In this document: positions 1-7,410 of the stretch, piece after piece
Layout of the letters: each line of letters begins with the position of its first letter
Numbering within the stretch: the first letter of the stretch is position 1
Source of the DNA: CAZWVI01 sp964637165
Lineage (GTDB): Bacteria; Planctomycetota; UBA1135
Assembly (NCBI GenBank): GCA_964637165.1
Contig: CAZWVI010000003.1
Span: 120,134-184,133 of the forward strand
Length of the DNA: 64,000 nucleotides
Reading direction: 5' to 3'
The notes under the pieces: model-generated
The model's input: the letters and a program-made list of their open reading frames with translations, nothing else
Databases searched by the model: none
Told to the model about the DNA's origin: nothing
Position numbers and translations under genes: made by a program

Positions 1-1
1 C

Positions 2-358
2 CATGGACGAGTAAATTTACGCAACGCAATTGAAGCGGCAATTACCGGGCCGATGTTGTTGGACGTACCGTCACTAACTGCTGGCCAGGCCGCTGTGTTG
101 TCGATAAAAAATGCCCCGCCAACCGAAAGCGTTTACTTTGGATATACCACCAGTGGTTTAGGTGTGGCAAAAGTCGCCACCCTTCTGACCAGCTCAGCCT
201 TGCATGGTCCTCAACTGTTAGCGGTAATAACTACTGATACTCACGGCGTCGGCGCGTACACTGCGCAAGTTCCAACTGCCGCGACCGGACTCCGCTTGTG
301 GATTCAGGCCTTGGCGATGGGAACATCCTCGAATTATTTCGAGCGCACCGTGCAGTGA
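2..358 (+). CDS. Secreted protein, C-terminal module only (5' end outside window)
   Basis: The frame is open from the left edge to a TGA at 356-358, so this is the last 118 codons of a larger gene. The visible part resembles the beta-rich C-terminal module of other secreted proteins in this window: an opening with an L-x-A-G-Q motif, an aromatic/glycine strand pair (YFGYTTSGLG), then a segment ending in a hydrophobic LWIQALA strand. The 57001 gene has a comparable end (GMTLWTQAVG). I infer the missing part carries a signal peptide and a propeller or similar repeat region. Function is unknown. Its stop overlaps the likely GTG start of the next gene by 4 bases (GTGA), which suggests translational coupling. 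Confidence 0.7.
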   Translation, partial: HGRVNLRNAIEAAITGPMLLDVPSLTAGQAAVLSIKNAPPTESVYFGYTTSGLGVAKVATLLTSSALHGPQLLAVITTDTHGVGAYTAQVPTAATGLRLWIQALAMGTSSNYFERTVQ

Positions 359-1443
359 TACAAGAGACCAATCAAATACTAGACAAGGTAGGGAACTACC
401 TGCCAGACAATCAGTACTTACAGGCCGTCATTATCGTGGCGGCTTCGTTGGTATTATCCAAAGTAGTTAGTTGGCTTATTGGCGCGAGCTTTAAAAAGCT
501 GGCTGGCAAAACTAAGTCAACGGTGGACGATCAGATTGTCAATTTGATGCACGCGCCGATTATTAAAACGGTAGTGCTGCTCGGCTTGGCGCTTGCGACT
601 GCTCGCTTGGATTTAAGCGAAGTGGTTTCTAGTTCAACCATCAGAGTTTTAATGACAATTGGGGTTGTGGTATGGGCCGGGTTCCTCCCTAAGTTATCGA
701 CGCTTTTATTGGGTGCAGCGGGCTCAAATCAAGAACGCTTCAAAGCCGTCCAGGTCTCGACTTTGCCTTTGTTTAATAATTTAGGCAAGGTGCTAATATT
801 TGCTTTAGCAGTCTTCGCATTCATTTCGGTTTGGAATATCGATGCGACCGGTTGGGTGGCCTCTGCGGGAATTGTCGGATTGGCAGTTGGTTTTGCCGCG
901 CAAGATACTTTGTCCAATTTGTTTGCGGGAGTTTTTATTATTGCTGACGCACCTTATAAAGTTGGTGATTTTATTATTCTCGACAGTGGTGAACGCGGCC
1001 AAGTTACTCATATTGGTTTACGCTCAACACGCTTATTGACGCGTGACGATATTGAAATATCAGTTCCAAACGCGGTCATGGGCCAAGCCAAAATCACTAA
1101 TGAAACTGGTGGGCCAAACCCGCGCCGTCGCTTGCGTATCCCGATTGGAGTTGCCTATGGCAGCGAAATCGAATTAGTGCGCAATTTGTTATTAAAGGTC
1201 GCCCAGGAGGAAGAATTGGTGATTAAGAATCCTGAACCGCGCGTTCGTTTTCGTCAGTTTGGCGCGTCCAGTTTAGACTTTGAATTGTTGTGTTGGATTG
1301 CGGAACCTCTTTTAAAGGGGCGCGCCATCGATGAAATTTTGTGCGGCATCGATCGCGAATTTCGCACCAACAAAGTGGAAATTCCTTTCCCGCAACAAGA
1401 TTTATACTTGCGCGAGTTGCCAGCTAAGTCGCTTGACGCTTAA
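355..1443 (+). CDS. Small-conductance mechanosensitive channel, MscS family
   Basis: This is an inner-membrane channel of the MscS type, expected to open under membrane tension and release solutes during osmotic downshock. Several N-terminal transmembrane stretches precede the diagnostic pore-lining and beta-domain segment: an Ala/Gly-rich helix (AGIVGLAVGFAAQDTLSNLF), then YKVGDFI and the IGLRSTRLLTRDD and SVPNA motifs. A cytoplasmic alpha/beta domain completes the protein. The longest frame starts at a GTG at 298, but that overlaps the upstream gene by 61 bases; the GTG at 355 overlaps its stop by only 4 and is preferred, giving 362 residues. The gene is convergent with the 1440-3143 gene, and the two stop codons lie in one TTAA. 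Confidence 0.9.
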   Translation: MIQETNQILDKVGNYLPDNQYLQAVIIVAASLVLSKVVSWLIGASFKKLAGKTKSTVDDQIVNLMHAPIIKTVVLLGLALATARLDLSEVVSSSTIRVLMTIGVVVWAGFLPKLSTLLLGAAGSNQERFKAVQVSTLPLFNNLGKVLIFALAVFAFISVWNIDATGWVASAGIVGLAVGFAAQDTLSNLFAGVFIIADAPYKVGDFIILDSGERGQVTHIGLRSTRLLTRDDIEISVPNAVMGQAKITNETGGPNPRRRLRIPIGVAYGSEIELVRNLLLKVAQEEELVIKNPEPRVRFRQFGASSLDFELLCWIAEPLLKGRAIDEILCGIDREFRTNKVEIPFPQQDLYLRELPAKSLDA

Positions 1444-3143
1444 CCAATAACTAAAGCTAGAGGGTTGAGCATGGTGCCGCTGCCAATGTCAACGCCGTGA
1501 AACCAAATGTTCATTCCTGAAGCAAATGGTGGCACACTTTGGGTGAAATGCACTTCGCCATTTTGATCTGCTGTTTGCGGAATGATGGTAATCGGTTGAC
1601 TAACAAATCCTAAACCAAATGGAGTGTTTATCGGGCCGCCACCAGTGACCGACCAAACTAAATTAACTTGCCCAAGTGCGCTGCAATTGGTGATATCGAT
1701 TTGGGCACTTAGTCCGCCACTGAGATTGTTAATCGTCAACCAAGGTCCGGTGTATGGTTCGTAGATAAGAATGTCATCGATGTGTACACCATCATCAGAG
1801 CCGACGTTCACTGGGTAGTTGTCAGTTTGCGCAAACATTAAGTAAAAAGTTCCGCTGGTATCAACACTTGTTGAAGTTAAATCAAGGTCGCTTAGTTTTT
1901 GCCATTGGTGATCGGGTAATCCGTCCCATAACCAATAAACCGGATCCCAATCAACACCGTTGTTTGAAAGAAAAACGCCATCCCACCAGTGGTTTTCTTC
2001 GGAGTGTTGTGAAACTTGAAATTCGAGATGAAGGTTTGTTGCACCTTGCCCATCAAGTCCAAGCACCATTGCGTTGCGCACATAATGGTAGTTGTTGCTG
2101 TTTGGATCCAAACCCATTTCGAGCGAACCGCTACCGGTAAAGGCGCTGTTTTGAATCGCACGCTGGCCAACATTGCACCACGCTTCTGGGTCGGGGGTGA
2201 CTGTGGCATCATCAAGTTCGTGCACTCCCATGTAGGGCGGCACGACACCGCCGAGGTTTTCAAAGTCTTCACTAAAACCATTCGCGGGTAAGAATGTCGT
2301 AGGCAAATTGGTCCATGGATTTGGTGGTTGGCCGGTTAGGTCGTAACTAGCTATTAAGTCAACGCCACCAGAAAGACCTTGTCCGAGTAGCACGATAGTA
2401 TGCAGGTTCGGATTTCGCGGATCGCTATATACATCGCAACCTCCTTGAATTGTGCCGGTGCCGAGGCCACCGGTGTGAATCACGCGACCGCTGGGCATTC
2501 CAGTGCTGGGATTTAACTCGACCGCCGAGGCCGAAAAGTCGCTTGACCAAATGGTGTTGGAGAGAGTGTCCCAAGCCAAGCCATGTGAACGCACCACAAT
2601 ATTGGTGAAGGAATTAATAATGTTGCCGGCGGAATCAAATTCAATTAAATCATCACCGTAACTTTTCATAAAGAAGTTGCCGCTGTTGGGATTGCGGCAT
2701 AAGCCGCGCACAACTCCTGAATAACCACTAATTGCAAATGTGCTCTGATAGCTGAGTCCGCCAGTTGCTGGGTCGTAATTCATCGCTACGACTTCGCCAA
2801 GGCTGTTGCCAATCCAAAGGGTGTTGGCAGTTTCGTCGGCCTCCATATCCATGCCGCCAAAACCAGAGAGCTGAGTGGCGTTTACTGTTTGCGGGTAACT
2901 TGCCAACCATGTTCCGTCTTCACGGTACTTGTGGATTTGTTGAGTGCCCGGCCCGCCAGTGCCCCGCGAAGTAACCCAAAAATGGCCCCACGCGTGTTCG
3001 ACCCCGAAGCTGAAAATATCGTTCACCGGAGTTTGAACGTCGTAGGGGCCAGCAACCAAATCACCGAAGCCGCGGCCTTGAGCCGAGACATCTAGGCAGA
3101 GTGAGCAAGTAAGAAAAAAACTAAAAAGGGGGAGTATTTTCAT
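1440..3143 (-). CDS. Secreted beta-propeller protein with concanavalin/MAM-like and C-terminal modules
   Basis: The 567-residue product begins with a clear signal peptide ending in VSAQ. Residues about 25-280 form repeating strands of the streptogramin-lyase/SMP-30 propeller type, with phrases such as WIGNSLGEVVAMNYD and GLCRNPNSGNFF. The middle (about 300-465) looks like a jelly-roll domain with HIDDILIYEP near its end, as in MAM or concanavalin-like folds. The last ~100 residues match in style the C-terminal module of other secreted proteins here (SGMNIWFHG near the end). No catalytic motif is recognisable; an extracellular or surface binding role is inference. Transcription converges with the MscS gene without a visible terminator. 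Confidence 0.7.
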   Translation of the reverse strand: MKILPLFSFFLTCSLCLDVSAQGRGFGDLVAGPYDVQTPVNDIFSFGVEHAWGHFWVTSRGTGGPGTQQIHKYREDGTWLASYPQTVNATQLSGFGGMDMEADETANTLWIGNSLGEVVAMNYDPATGGLSYQSTFAISGYSGVVRGLCRNPNSGNFFMKSYGDDLIEFDSAGNIINSFTNIVVRSHGLAWDTLSNTIWSSDFSASAVELNPSTGMPSGRVIHTGGLGTGTIQGGCDVYSDPRNPNLHTIVLLGQGLSGGVDLIASYDLTGQPPNPWTNLPTTFLPANGFSEDFENLGGVVPPYMGVHELDDATVTPDPEAWCNVGQRAIQNSAFTGSGSLEMGLDPNSNNYHYVRNAMVLGLDGQGATNLHLEFQVSQHSEENHWWDGVFLSNNGVDWDPVYWLWDGLPDHQWQKLSDLDLTSTSVDTSGTFYLMFAQTDNYPVNVGSDDGVHIDDILIYEPYTGPWLTINNLSGGLSAQIDITNCSALGQVNLVWSVTGGGPINTPFGLGFVSQPITIIPQTADQNGEVHFTQSVPPFASGMNIWFHGVDIGSGTMLNPLALVIG

Positions 3144-3197
3144 TTTGGCGGGACAGCCCCAAAACAGGGATGTCCCGCCAATATAGCACTAAACCGC

Positions 3198-3710
3198 TTA
3201 TTGGGTGCGCTTGATGATGTGCCAGCCGAAGGGGGATTCCTCTTCGTTGTACTCAGCGAAGCCAATTTCGCCAACTTCAAGCTTGAAGCCCACGTTGCCA
3301 AACGCCGGCACCATGGTGCCACGCGGGTAAGGCAAGTCGGTTTGCTTTGCGGCCTCTTCTTGGAGCTCCTCAACAAACGCGCCCATTTCCTTCTCGGCCT
3401 GCTCTGGGGGCATTTGGCCGGTGGAAACTTGTTCGCGGAAAAAGGTGTCACGTTCAGCAGCGCGAGCATTCAATTCCGAGATCAAATCGGAAAAGGTGCG
3501 ACCATCAACGTCGTTGTTGAGCAAGCGGTAAGTTCCAGTGCCTGGATCTTCTGAGTGTTCCTTGGACAGGGCCTCGAAATCTGCGCTGCTGTCTGCTGTA
3601 ATTTGATCAAACAGAGCTTGAGCACGTTCTGCGCCATCGCATTCGCCCTCTTCAGCTTTTTGAATCAAAATGTGTTGTAAGACTACTTCTTTTGGTTCAG
3701 TCATCTCCAT
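3198..3710 (-). CDS. Parvulin-type peptidyl-prolyl isomerase, cytoplasmic
   Basis: The 170-residue protein starts as a PPIC/rotamase domain (VVLQHILIQK, then ADFEALSKEHSEDPG), the usual first strand and helix of parvulins. The domain resumes near the C-terminus with VGEIGFAEY and the closing FGWHIIKR strand. Between them lies an unusual, mostly helical and charged insertion of roughly 60 residues. There is no signal peptide, so it probably acts in the cytoplasm, unlike periplasmic SurA/PrsA relatives. An ATG two codons downstream of the chosen start is an alternative. It is divergent from the small lipoprotein gene that follows. Confidence 0.8.
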   Translation of the reverse strand: MEMTEPKEVVLQHILIQKAEEGECDGAERAQALFDQITADSSADFEALSKEHSEDPGTGTYRLLNNDVDGRTFSDLISELNARAAERDTFFREQVSTGQMPPEQAEKEMGAFVEELQEEAAKQTDLPYPRGTMVPAFGNVGFKLEVGEIGFAEYNEEESPFGWHIIKRTQ

Positions 3711-3768
3711 ATTGTAACGATGAATTTATTACTTGAATGTAAACAAAACGGCTCTAATAATGGGTTAT

Positions 3769-4108
3769 GTGAAAAAGCTCTGCGTTACTACTCAGCGTCT
3801 GTTTGTTGGCATCGTGCACCTCTTGGGAGCATGTTCATGACGATGCCAATTTGAGCCAGGTATTCCAACTTGGAGATTTGGCCAGAGTTGAACAACAAGA
3901 TGGCACCAAGGTTCAATTTGCTGTGGCAGAAGTTGGCCCCAGTCATTTAGCCGGCGAGGGCCACACTTTTGAGCAGAATAAAGTTGTTGCAATTGAGGTC
4001 GAGGAAATTGATGGCCTGAAAACCGTTGGGGCGGTGGCGGGCTCGGTTGGCATGATTTACGTAGTGGCCGGTGCCATAGTGTTTGTGGCTCTATTGGGCG
4101 CTCTTTAG
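3769..4108 (+). CDS. Small lipoprotein with C-terminal membrane segment; start disrupted by an apparent 1-base indel
   Basis: The open frame encodes about 100 residues ending in a hydrophobic glycine/valine-rich helix. Immediately upstream in the same frame lies a textbook lipoprotein signal (KSSALLLSVCLLASC) with no usable start: its only ATG (3767) is followed at once by TGA. The GTG at 3769 would read straight into this signal peptide if the run of five A at 3772-3776 were four. I therefore place the gene start at 3769 and regard the run as an indel, an assembly error or a slippage site. The fallback is a TTG at 3803, which would remove the signal peptide. The stop (TAG 4106-4108) overlaps the next gene by 1 base. 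Function unknown. Confidence 0.55.
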
Positions 4109-6273
4109 TGAAAAAACTAAAAGGAGGCGGAGGTTGGCAGGCTATCCGCTACACCTTGCGTAAAGCTCGTAAGTCGGGCGGTTTGCTGAAATTCTGGCGG
4201 GCAATGCGTAGCCCCAATGCCTGCAAAACCTGTGCACTAGGCATGGGCGGTGCCGACGGTGGAATGACTAACGAACTTGGCCGCCGCTTGGAGCTTTGTA
4301 AAAAATCGGTTCAAGCAATGGCCGCCGATATGCAGGGCGCAATTCCCGACGAATTTTTTGAGCAATTTAGCGTGGGCGAAATGCGAGCGATGTCGTCACG
4401 CGAATTGGAACTTGCCGGACGATTAACCAAGCCACTTTTGCTGGAAAAAGGTGCCACACATTATCGTTCAATCGCATGGGACGAAGCTTTAAAGCGGTGT
4501 GCAAGCAAGTTAGCAAAAACTAACCCTGATAATTCATTCTTTTATTTTAGTGGACGGTCTTCCAATGAAGCTGGGTTTTTATTGCAGTTGTTCGCGCGGG
4601 TTTATGGAACCAATAATGTAAACAACTGTTCTTACTATTGTCATCAAGCGTCCGGCGTTGGATTGGTTGAGTCTTTTGGTTCGGGCACGGCGACAATTAA
4701 ATTGGACGACTTGAGTAAGTGCGATACTTTATTTTTGTTCGGTGCCAACCCAGCATCAAACCATCCGCGCTTTATGAAGGAATTGTTAGAACTGCGTCGC
4801 CGCGGTGGCGCGGTAGTGGTTATTAATCCGGTGCGCGAAATCGGCTTATGTAATTTTCGCGTTCCGTCTGATTGGCGAAGTATGTTGTTTGGCTCAGAAA
4901 TTGCCAGTCATTATGTCCAGCCAAAAGTCGGCGGCGATCTGGCTTTCATAACTGGGATTGCAAAACATTTAACTGAACAACAACAAATTGACAGTGCTTT
5001 TATTGAGGCGGCCACCGAAGACTGGGAGGCGTGGCGCACCGAACTAGAAGCAGCAAGTTGGGAATCAATTATTCAAGAAAGTGGCGTTGAGCTTGAGCAA
5101 ATAAAAACCATCGCGGCCCTTTATGCGAAGTCGAAAGCTAGTATTTTTGCTTGGGCGATGGGCATTACCCATCATTTAAACGGCGTCGATACGGTGCGCG
5201 GTATTTCTAACCTAGCAATGATGCGTGGCATGGTTGGTCGGCAGGGCACCGGCATGTTGCCTTTGCGCGGCCACTCGAATGTTCAAGGAATGGGTTCAAT
5301 GGGCGTTATTCCGCAATTGAAGACAATCGTCCTGGATAAACTCGAAGAACTATTGGCCTGTAAACTGCCTCGCTCTAAAGGGCTTGACACTATGGCTTGT
5401 ATGGAAAAGGCCGATGATGATGAAGTGGAAGTGGCTTGGTGCCTGGGCGGCAATTTGTATGCATCGAATCCAGCAAGTGAATTTGCGGCACGGGCAATGC
5501 GTAAAATAAATCAAGTTGTTTATTTGAACACTAGCCTCAATACTGGTCATGCTTGGGGGACTGGAGAGGAAACAATTATTTTGCCGGTAAATGCGCGGGA
5601 CGAAGAGTCGCAAACCACAACTCAGGAATCAATGTTTTCCTATGTGCGGCGTAGTGCCGGTGGCCGCCCTCGTCACGGCAAGCTGCGTAACGAAACAGCA
5701 ATTATCATTGAGGTAGCAAAACAACTTTTTGCAACAGATAGCCCAGTGCAATGGGATAGTTTTAACGATGCCGACAATATTCGAGAATTAATCAGTAAAG
5801 CAATTCCCGGATTTACCGCAATAGCTAAGCCAACAGAATTTTATATTCCAGGTCGAGCTATGCATGCGCCCAAGTTTCCAACAGTTAGCGGCCGCGCCCA
5901 ATTTGCGGCAGTTAGTTTTCCGAAGAGTGAAACTCCTAAAGGGCAACTTAACTTAATGAGTGTTCGTTCAGAGGGACAATTCAACACCGTCGTTTTTGAG
6001 GAAGAAGATGTTTACCGTAATCAAGAACGTCGCGATGTGATCTTGCTTAACCCTGAAACTATGCGCGAGCTGGGATTGCGCCACAATCAATTGGTTGTGG
6101 TTAAGAGCGCTGTTGCTGAGATGAAAAACATATTGGTGCGCGAATATCACATTAGTCGCGATGGTGCCCTGATGTATTATCCAGAATGTAATGTGTTGTT
6201 CTCGACCGCGTGTGACCCGAAATCAAAAACGCCGGCTTACAAGAAGCTTGCAGTAAGTCTGGTCGCTCTATAG
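4108..6273 (+). CDS. YdeP/FdhF-type molybdopterin oxidoreductase alpha subunit
   Basis: The 721-residue product belongs to the formate-dehydrogenase-H-like molybdopterin (bis-MGD) oxidoreductases, subgroup YdeP. An N-terminal Cys set (C39, C42, C64) is in the place of the Fe-S ligands of FdhH. The active-site segment NNCSYYCHQAS has Cys178 directly before His, matching the Sec140-His pair of E. coli FdhH, so this is a cysteine form. Further family blocks are FGANPASNHPRF, AWAMGITHHLNGVDTVR and RGHSNVQGMGSMG. There is no signal peptide, so it is cytoplasmic. The substrate is not certain; YdeP proteins are linked to acid tolerance and formate-like chemistry. It starts at a GTG overlapping the upstream stop by 1 base, suggesting coupling. 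Confidence 0.85.
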   Translation: MKKLKGGGGWQAIRYTLRKARKSGGLLKFWRAMRSPNACKTCALGMGGADGGMTNELGRRLELCKKSVQAMAADMQGAIPDEFFEQFSVGEMRAMSSRELELAGRLTKPLLLEKGATHYRSIAWDEALKRCASKLAKTNPDNSFFYFSGRSSNEAGFLLQLFARVYGTNNVNNCSYYCHQASGVGLVESFGSGTATIKLDDLSKCDTLFLFGANPASNHPRFMKELLELRRRGGAVVVINPVREIGLCNFRVPSDWRSMLFGSEIASHYVQPKVGGDLAFITGIAKHLTEQQQIDSAFIEAATEDWEAWRTELEAASWESIIQESGVELEQIKTIAALYAKSKASIFAWAMGITHHLNGVDTVRGISNLAMMRGMVGRQGTGMLPLRGHSNVQGMGSMGVIPQLKTIVLDKLEELLACKLPRSKGLDTMACMEKADDDEVEVAWCLGGNLYASNPASEFAARAMRKINQVVYLNTSLNTGHAWGTGEETIILPVNARDEESQTTTQESMFSYVRRSAGGRPRHGKLRNETAIIIEVAKQLFATDSPVQWDSFNDADNIRELISKAIPGFTAIAKPTEFYIPGRAMHAPKFPTVSGRAQFAAVSFPKSETPKGQLNLMSVRSEGQFNTVVFEEEDVYRNQERRDVILLNPETMRELGLRHNQLVVVKSAVAEMKNILVREYHISRDGALMYYPECNVLFSTACDPKSKTPAYKKLAVSLVAL

Positions 6274-6300
6274 TAGGGAGGGTAAAATCTCTCGCTGGTT

Positions 6301-6377
6301 GGGCCTGTAGCTCAATTGGTTAGAGCGCCGGACTCATAATCCGTCGGTTCCAGGTTCAAGTCCTGGGGGGCCCACCA
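6301..6377 (+). tRNA. tRNA with CAT anticodon (elongator Met or Ile2)
   Basis: A complete cloverleaf is visible: acceptor GGGCCTG, D arm GCTC/GAGC, anticodon arm with loop CTCATAA (anticodon CAT at 6335-6337), T arm CCAGG-TTCAAGT-CCTGG, and an encoded CCA at 6375-6377. The acceptor's last pair (G7-G66) and the outer anticodon-stem pair are mismatched. Absence of the three G-C pairs typical of initiator tRNA argues against initiator Met. Elongator Met and lysidine-modified Ile2 cannot be separated by eye. The SelW-like gene starts 11 nt downstream, so the two may share a transcript. Confidence 0.93.
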
Positions 6378-6388
6378 ATCTTTGTTCA

Positions 6389-6607
6389 ATGAAAAACGTC
6401 ACGATTAAATACTGTGTAGTCTGAAGCTACTTACCCAATGCCGCCAGTCTGGCGGTAGAGCTAGAGCAAAGCTTTGGAATAATAGCCGAGCTCATTAAGG
6501 GTGACAGCGGCGTATTTGAAGTTCGCGCCGATGGCAAACTGGTTTTCGATAAAGCCCAAACTGGACATTTTCCAGAACCTGGCGAAGTAAGCCGCTTGCT
6601 TAAGTAG
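6389..6607 (+). CDS. SelW-like (Rdx family) selenoprotein with in-frame TGA as selenocysteine
   Basis: Reading from the ATG at 6389 through a TGA at 6422-6424 to a TAG at 6605-6607 gives 72 residues with a full Rdx (SelW/SelT/SelH) fold signature. It opens with a strand VTIKYCVVU, the CxxU redox motif at residues 9-12, then a helix SYLPNAASLAVELEQSFG. The middle is GVFEVRADGKLVFDK, and the end FPEPGEVSRLLK matches bacterial SelW-like proteins, where a Cys or Sec occupies position 12. A hairpin with G as first loop base lies 22 nt after the TGA, as expected for a bacterial SECIS. The likely role is a thioredoxin-like redox protein. No Shine-Dalgarno is visible. Its 3' end overlaps the convergent TrmB gene by 8 bases. 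Confidence 0.85.
6439..6457 (+). promoter_or_regulatory. bSECIS-like hairpin for selenocysteine insertion
   Basis: Stem TGCCGCCA pairs with TGGCGGTA around the three-base loop GTC (6447-6449). The first loop base is G, and 22 nt separate the loop from the TGA. Both fit the published bacterial SECIS consensus (apical loop 16-37 nt downstream, G in the first or second loop position). The hairpin lies inside the coding sequence, as in other bacteria. Confidence 0.75.
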
Positions 6608-7388
6608 TCGCGTATAGCCGGCGAATCGCTTTAGCGGCAATTGAGTCGCTGGCAATATCTCCACATAGCATCATTTGACCGAGGATTCCGCGGTCTATTT
6701 CGCTGGCGAAGTCCTGATCTAAAAGTCGTCGCCCCTTAGCTTTAGCTCCAGAGCCGCGATAACGAAGCGCCCATTCTTGGTCGAATACCCAGCATGAGTC
6801 CGGCGGTCCAAGTTTTGATTGCTTGGCAACTATCCAGCCGGATAGAGCTTGGAATGGCAAATCGCCACCTCGGCATAGAATTGCTATTTCACATCCCCGC
6901 CGCGAAGCATTCTTCAAGAGTTCTTCGAGTTGGGAAAAGACTTCAAAGTGGGCGTCAACAAGCACTCGCTCTTGTGAGTTGCTTAATCCCGAGCGAAGTA
7001 GTGCTGAAATTCGTGGCCAACCATTAATTTGAGCGGGTGGACTAACTGTTCTTGGTGCTTTATCTAAGAGTTCAGCCGCTTTTTCCGAGTTGGCTTTCAG
7101 CCTTGAACCCAATTCTGGGAGCCAAATTTTGGGAGAACTGGCGCGATATCGTTTTGGCTTGGCGCTGAGTTCGGTGGCGGCCCCGAGCCCGACTAGGGCA
7201 TCGAGGGCGTCATAAGTGTTCGGTCGTGGAAGTTGCGCAACCCGAGCGACTTCGCTTGGTTTTGCCGATCCCAAACTAAGAAGGGCAATATAGGCCTTGG
7301 TTTGGTGTGAGGTTAATCCCAACTGCCGAAGCAAAGTTGTGATTTCTTGGGGGTTATTGCTGGGTTTTTGCTCTAGTTCAAGTTCCAC
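6600..7388 (-). CDS. TrmB-family transcriptional regulator
   Basis: The N-terminal half is a winged helix of the TrmB type: LGLTSHQTKAYIALLSLG, then PSEVARVAQLPRPNTYDALD (recognition helix region) and LVGLGAATE. The C-terminal part is a PLD-like effector domain (ERVLVDAHFEV, GCEIAILCRGGDLP), as in TrmB proteins that bind sugars or other ligands. The frame can start at an ATG at 7430, but its extra residues are hydrophobic and Cys-rich and would overlap the MATE gene by 26 bases. The GTG at 7386-7388 gives a 262-residue protein and is preferred. It lies downstream of the MATE exporter on the same strand, so it may control that exporter or itself. Confidence 0.8.
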   Translation of the reverse strand: MELELEQKPSNNPQEITTLLRQLGLTSHQTKAYIALLSLGSAKPSEVARVAQLPRPNTYDALDALVGLGAATELSAKPKRYRASSPKIWLPELGSRLKANSEKAAELLDKAPRTVSPPAQINGWPRISALLRSGLSNSQERVLVDAHFEVFSQLEELLKNASRRGCEIAILCRGGDLPFQALSGWIVAKQSKLGPPDSCWVFDQEWALRYRGSGAKAKGRRLLDQDFASEIDRGILGQMMLCGDIASDSIAAKAIRRLYATT

Positions 7389-7390
7389 CC

Positions 7391-7410
7391 TTGTAGTGTA
7401 GTAATTACAA
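7391..7410. promoter_or_regulatory. Candidate operator dyad at the start of the TrmB gene
   Basis: TTGTAGT and ATTACAA form an inverted repeat (6 of 7 positions) separated by 6 bases, two bases before the GTG start of the regulator and across the MATE stop codon. The position suits autoregulation. Evidence is the dyad alone. Confidence 0.3.

Noticed and set aside
3767..3772. ATG-TGA read as Met-Sec at the start of the small lipoprotein
   Set aside because: Sec at position 2 of a signal peptide has no precedent I know, no SECIS-like hairpin is placed well, and a one-base change in the A run explains it more simply.
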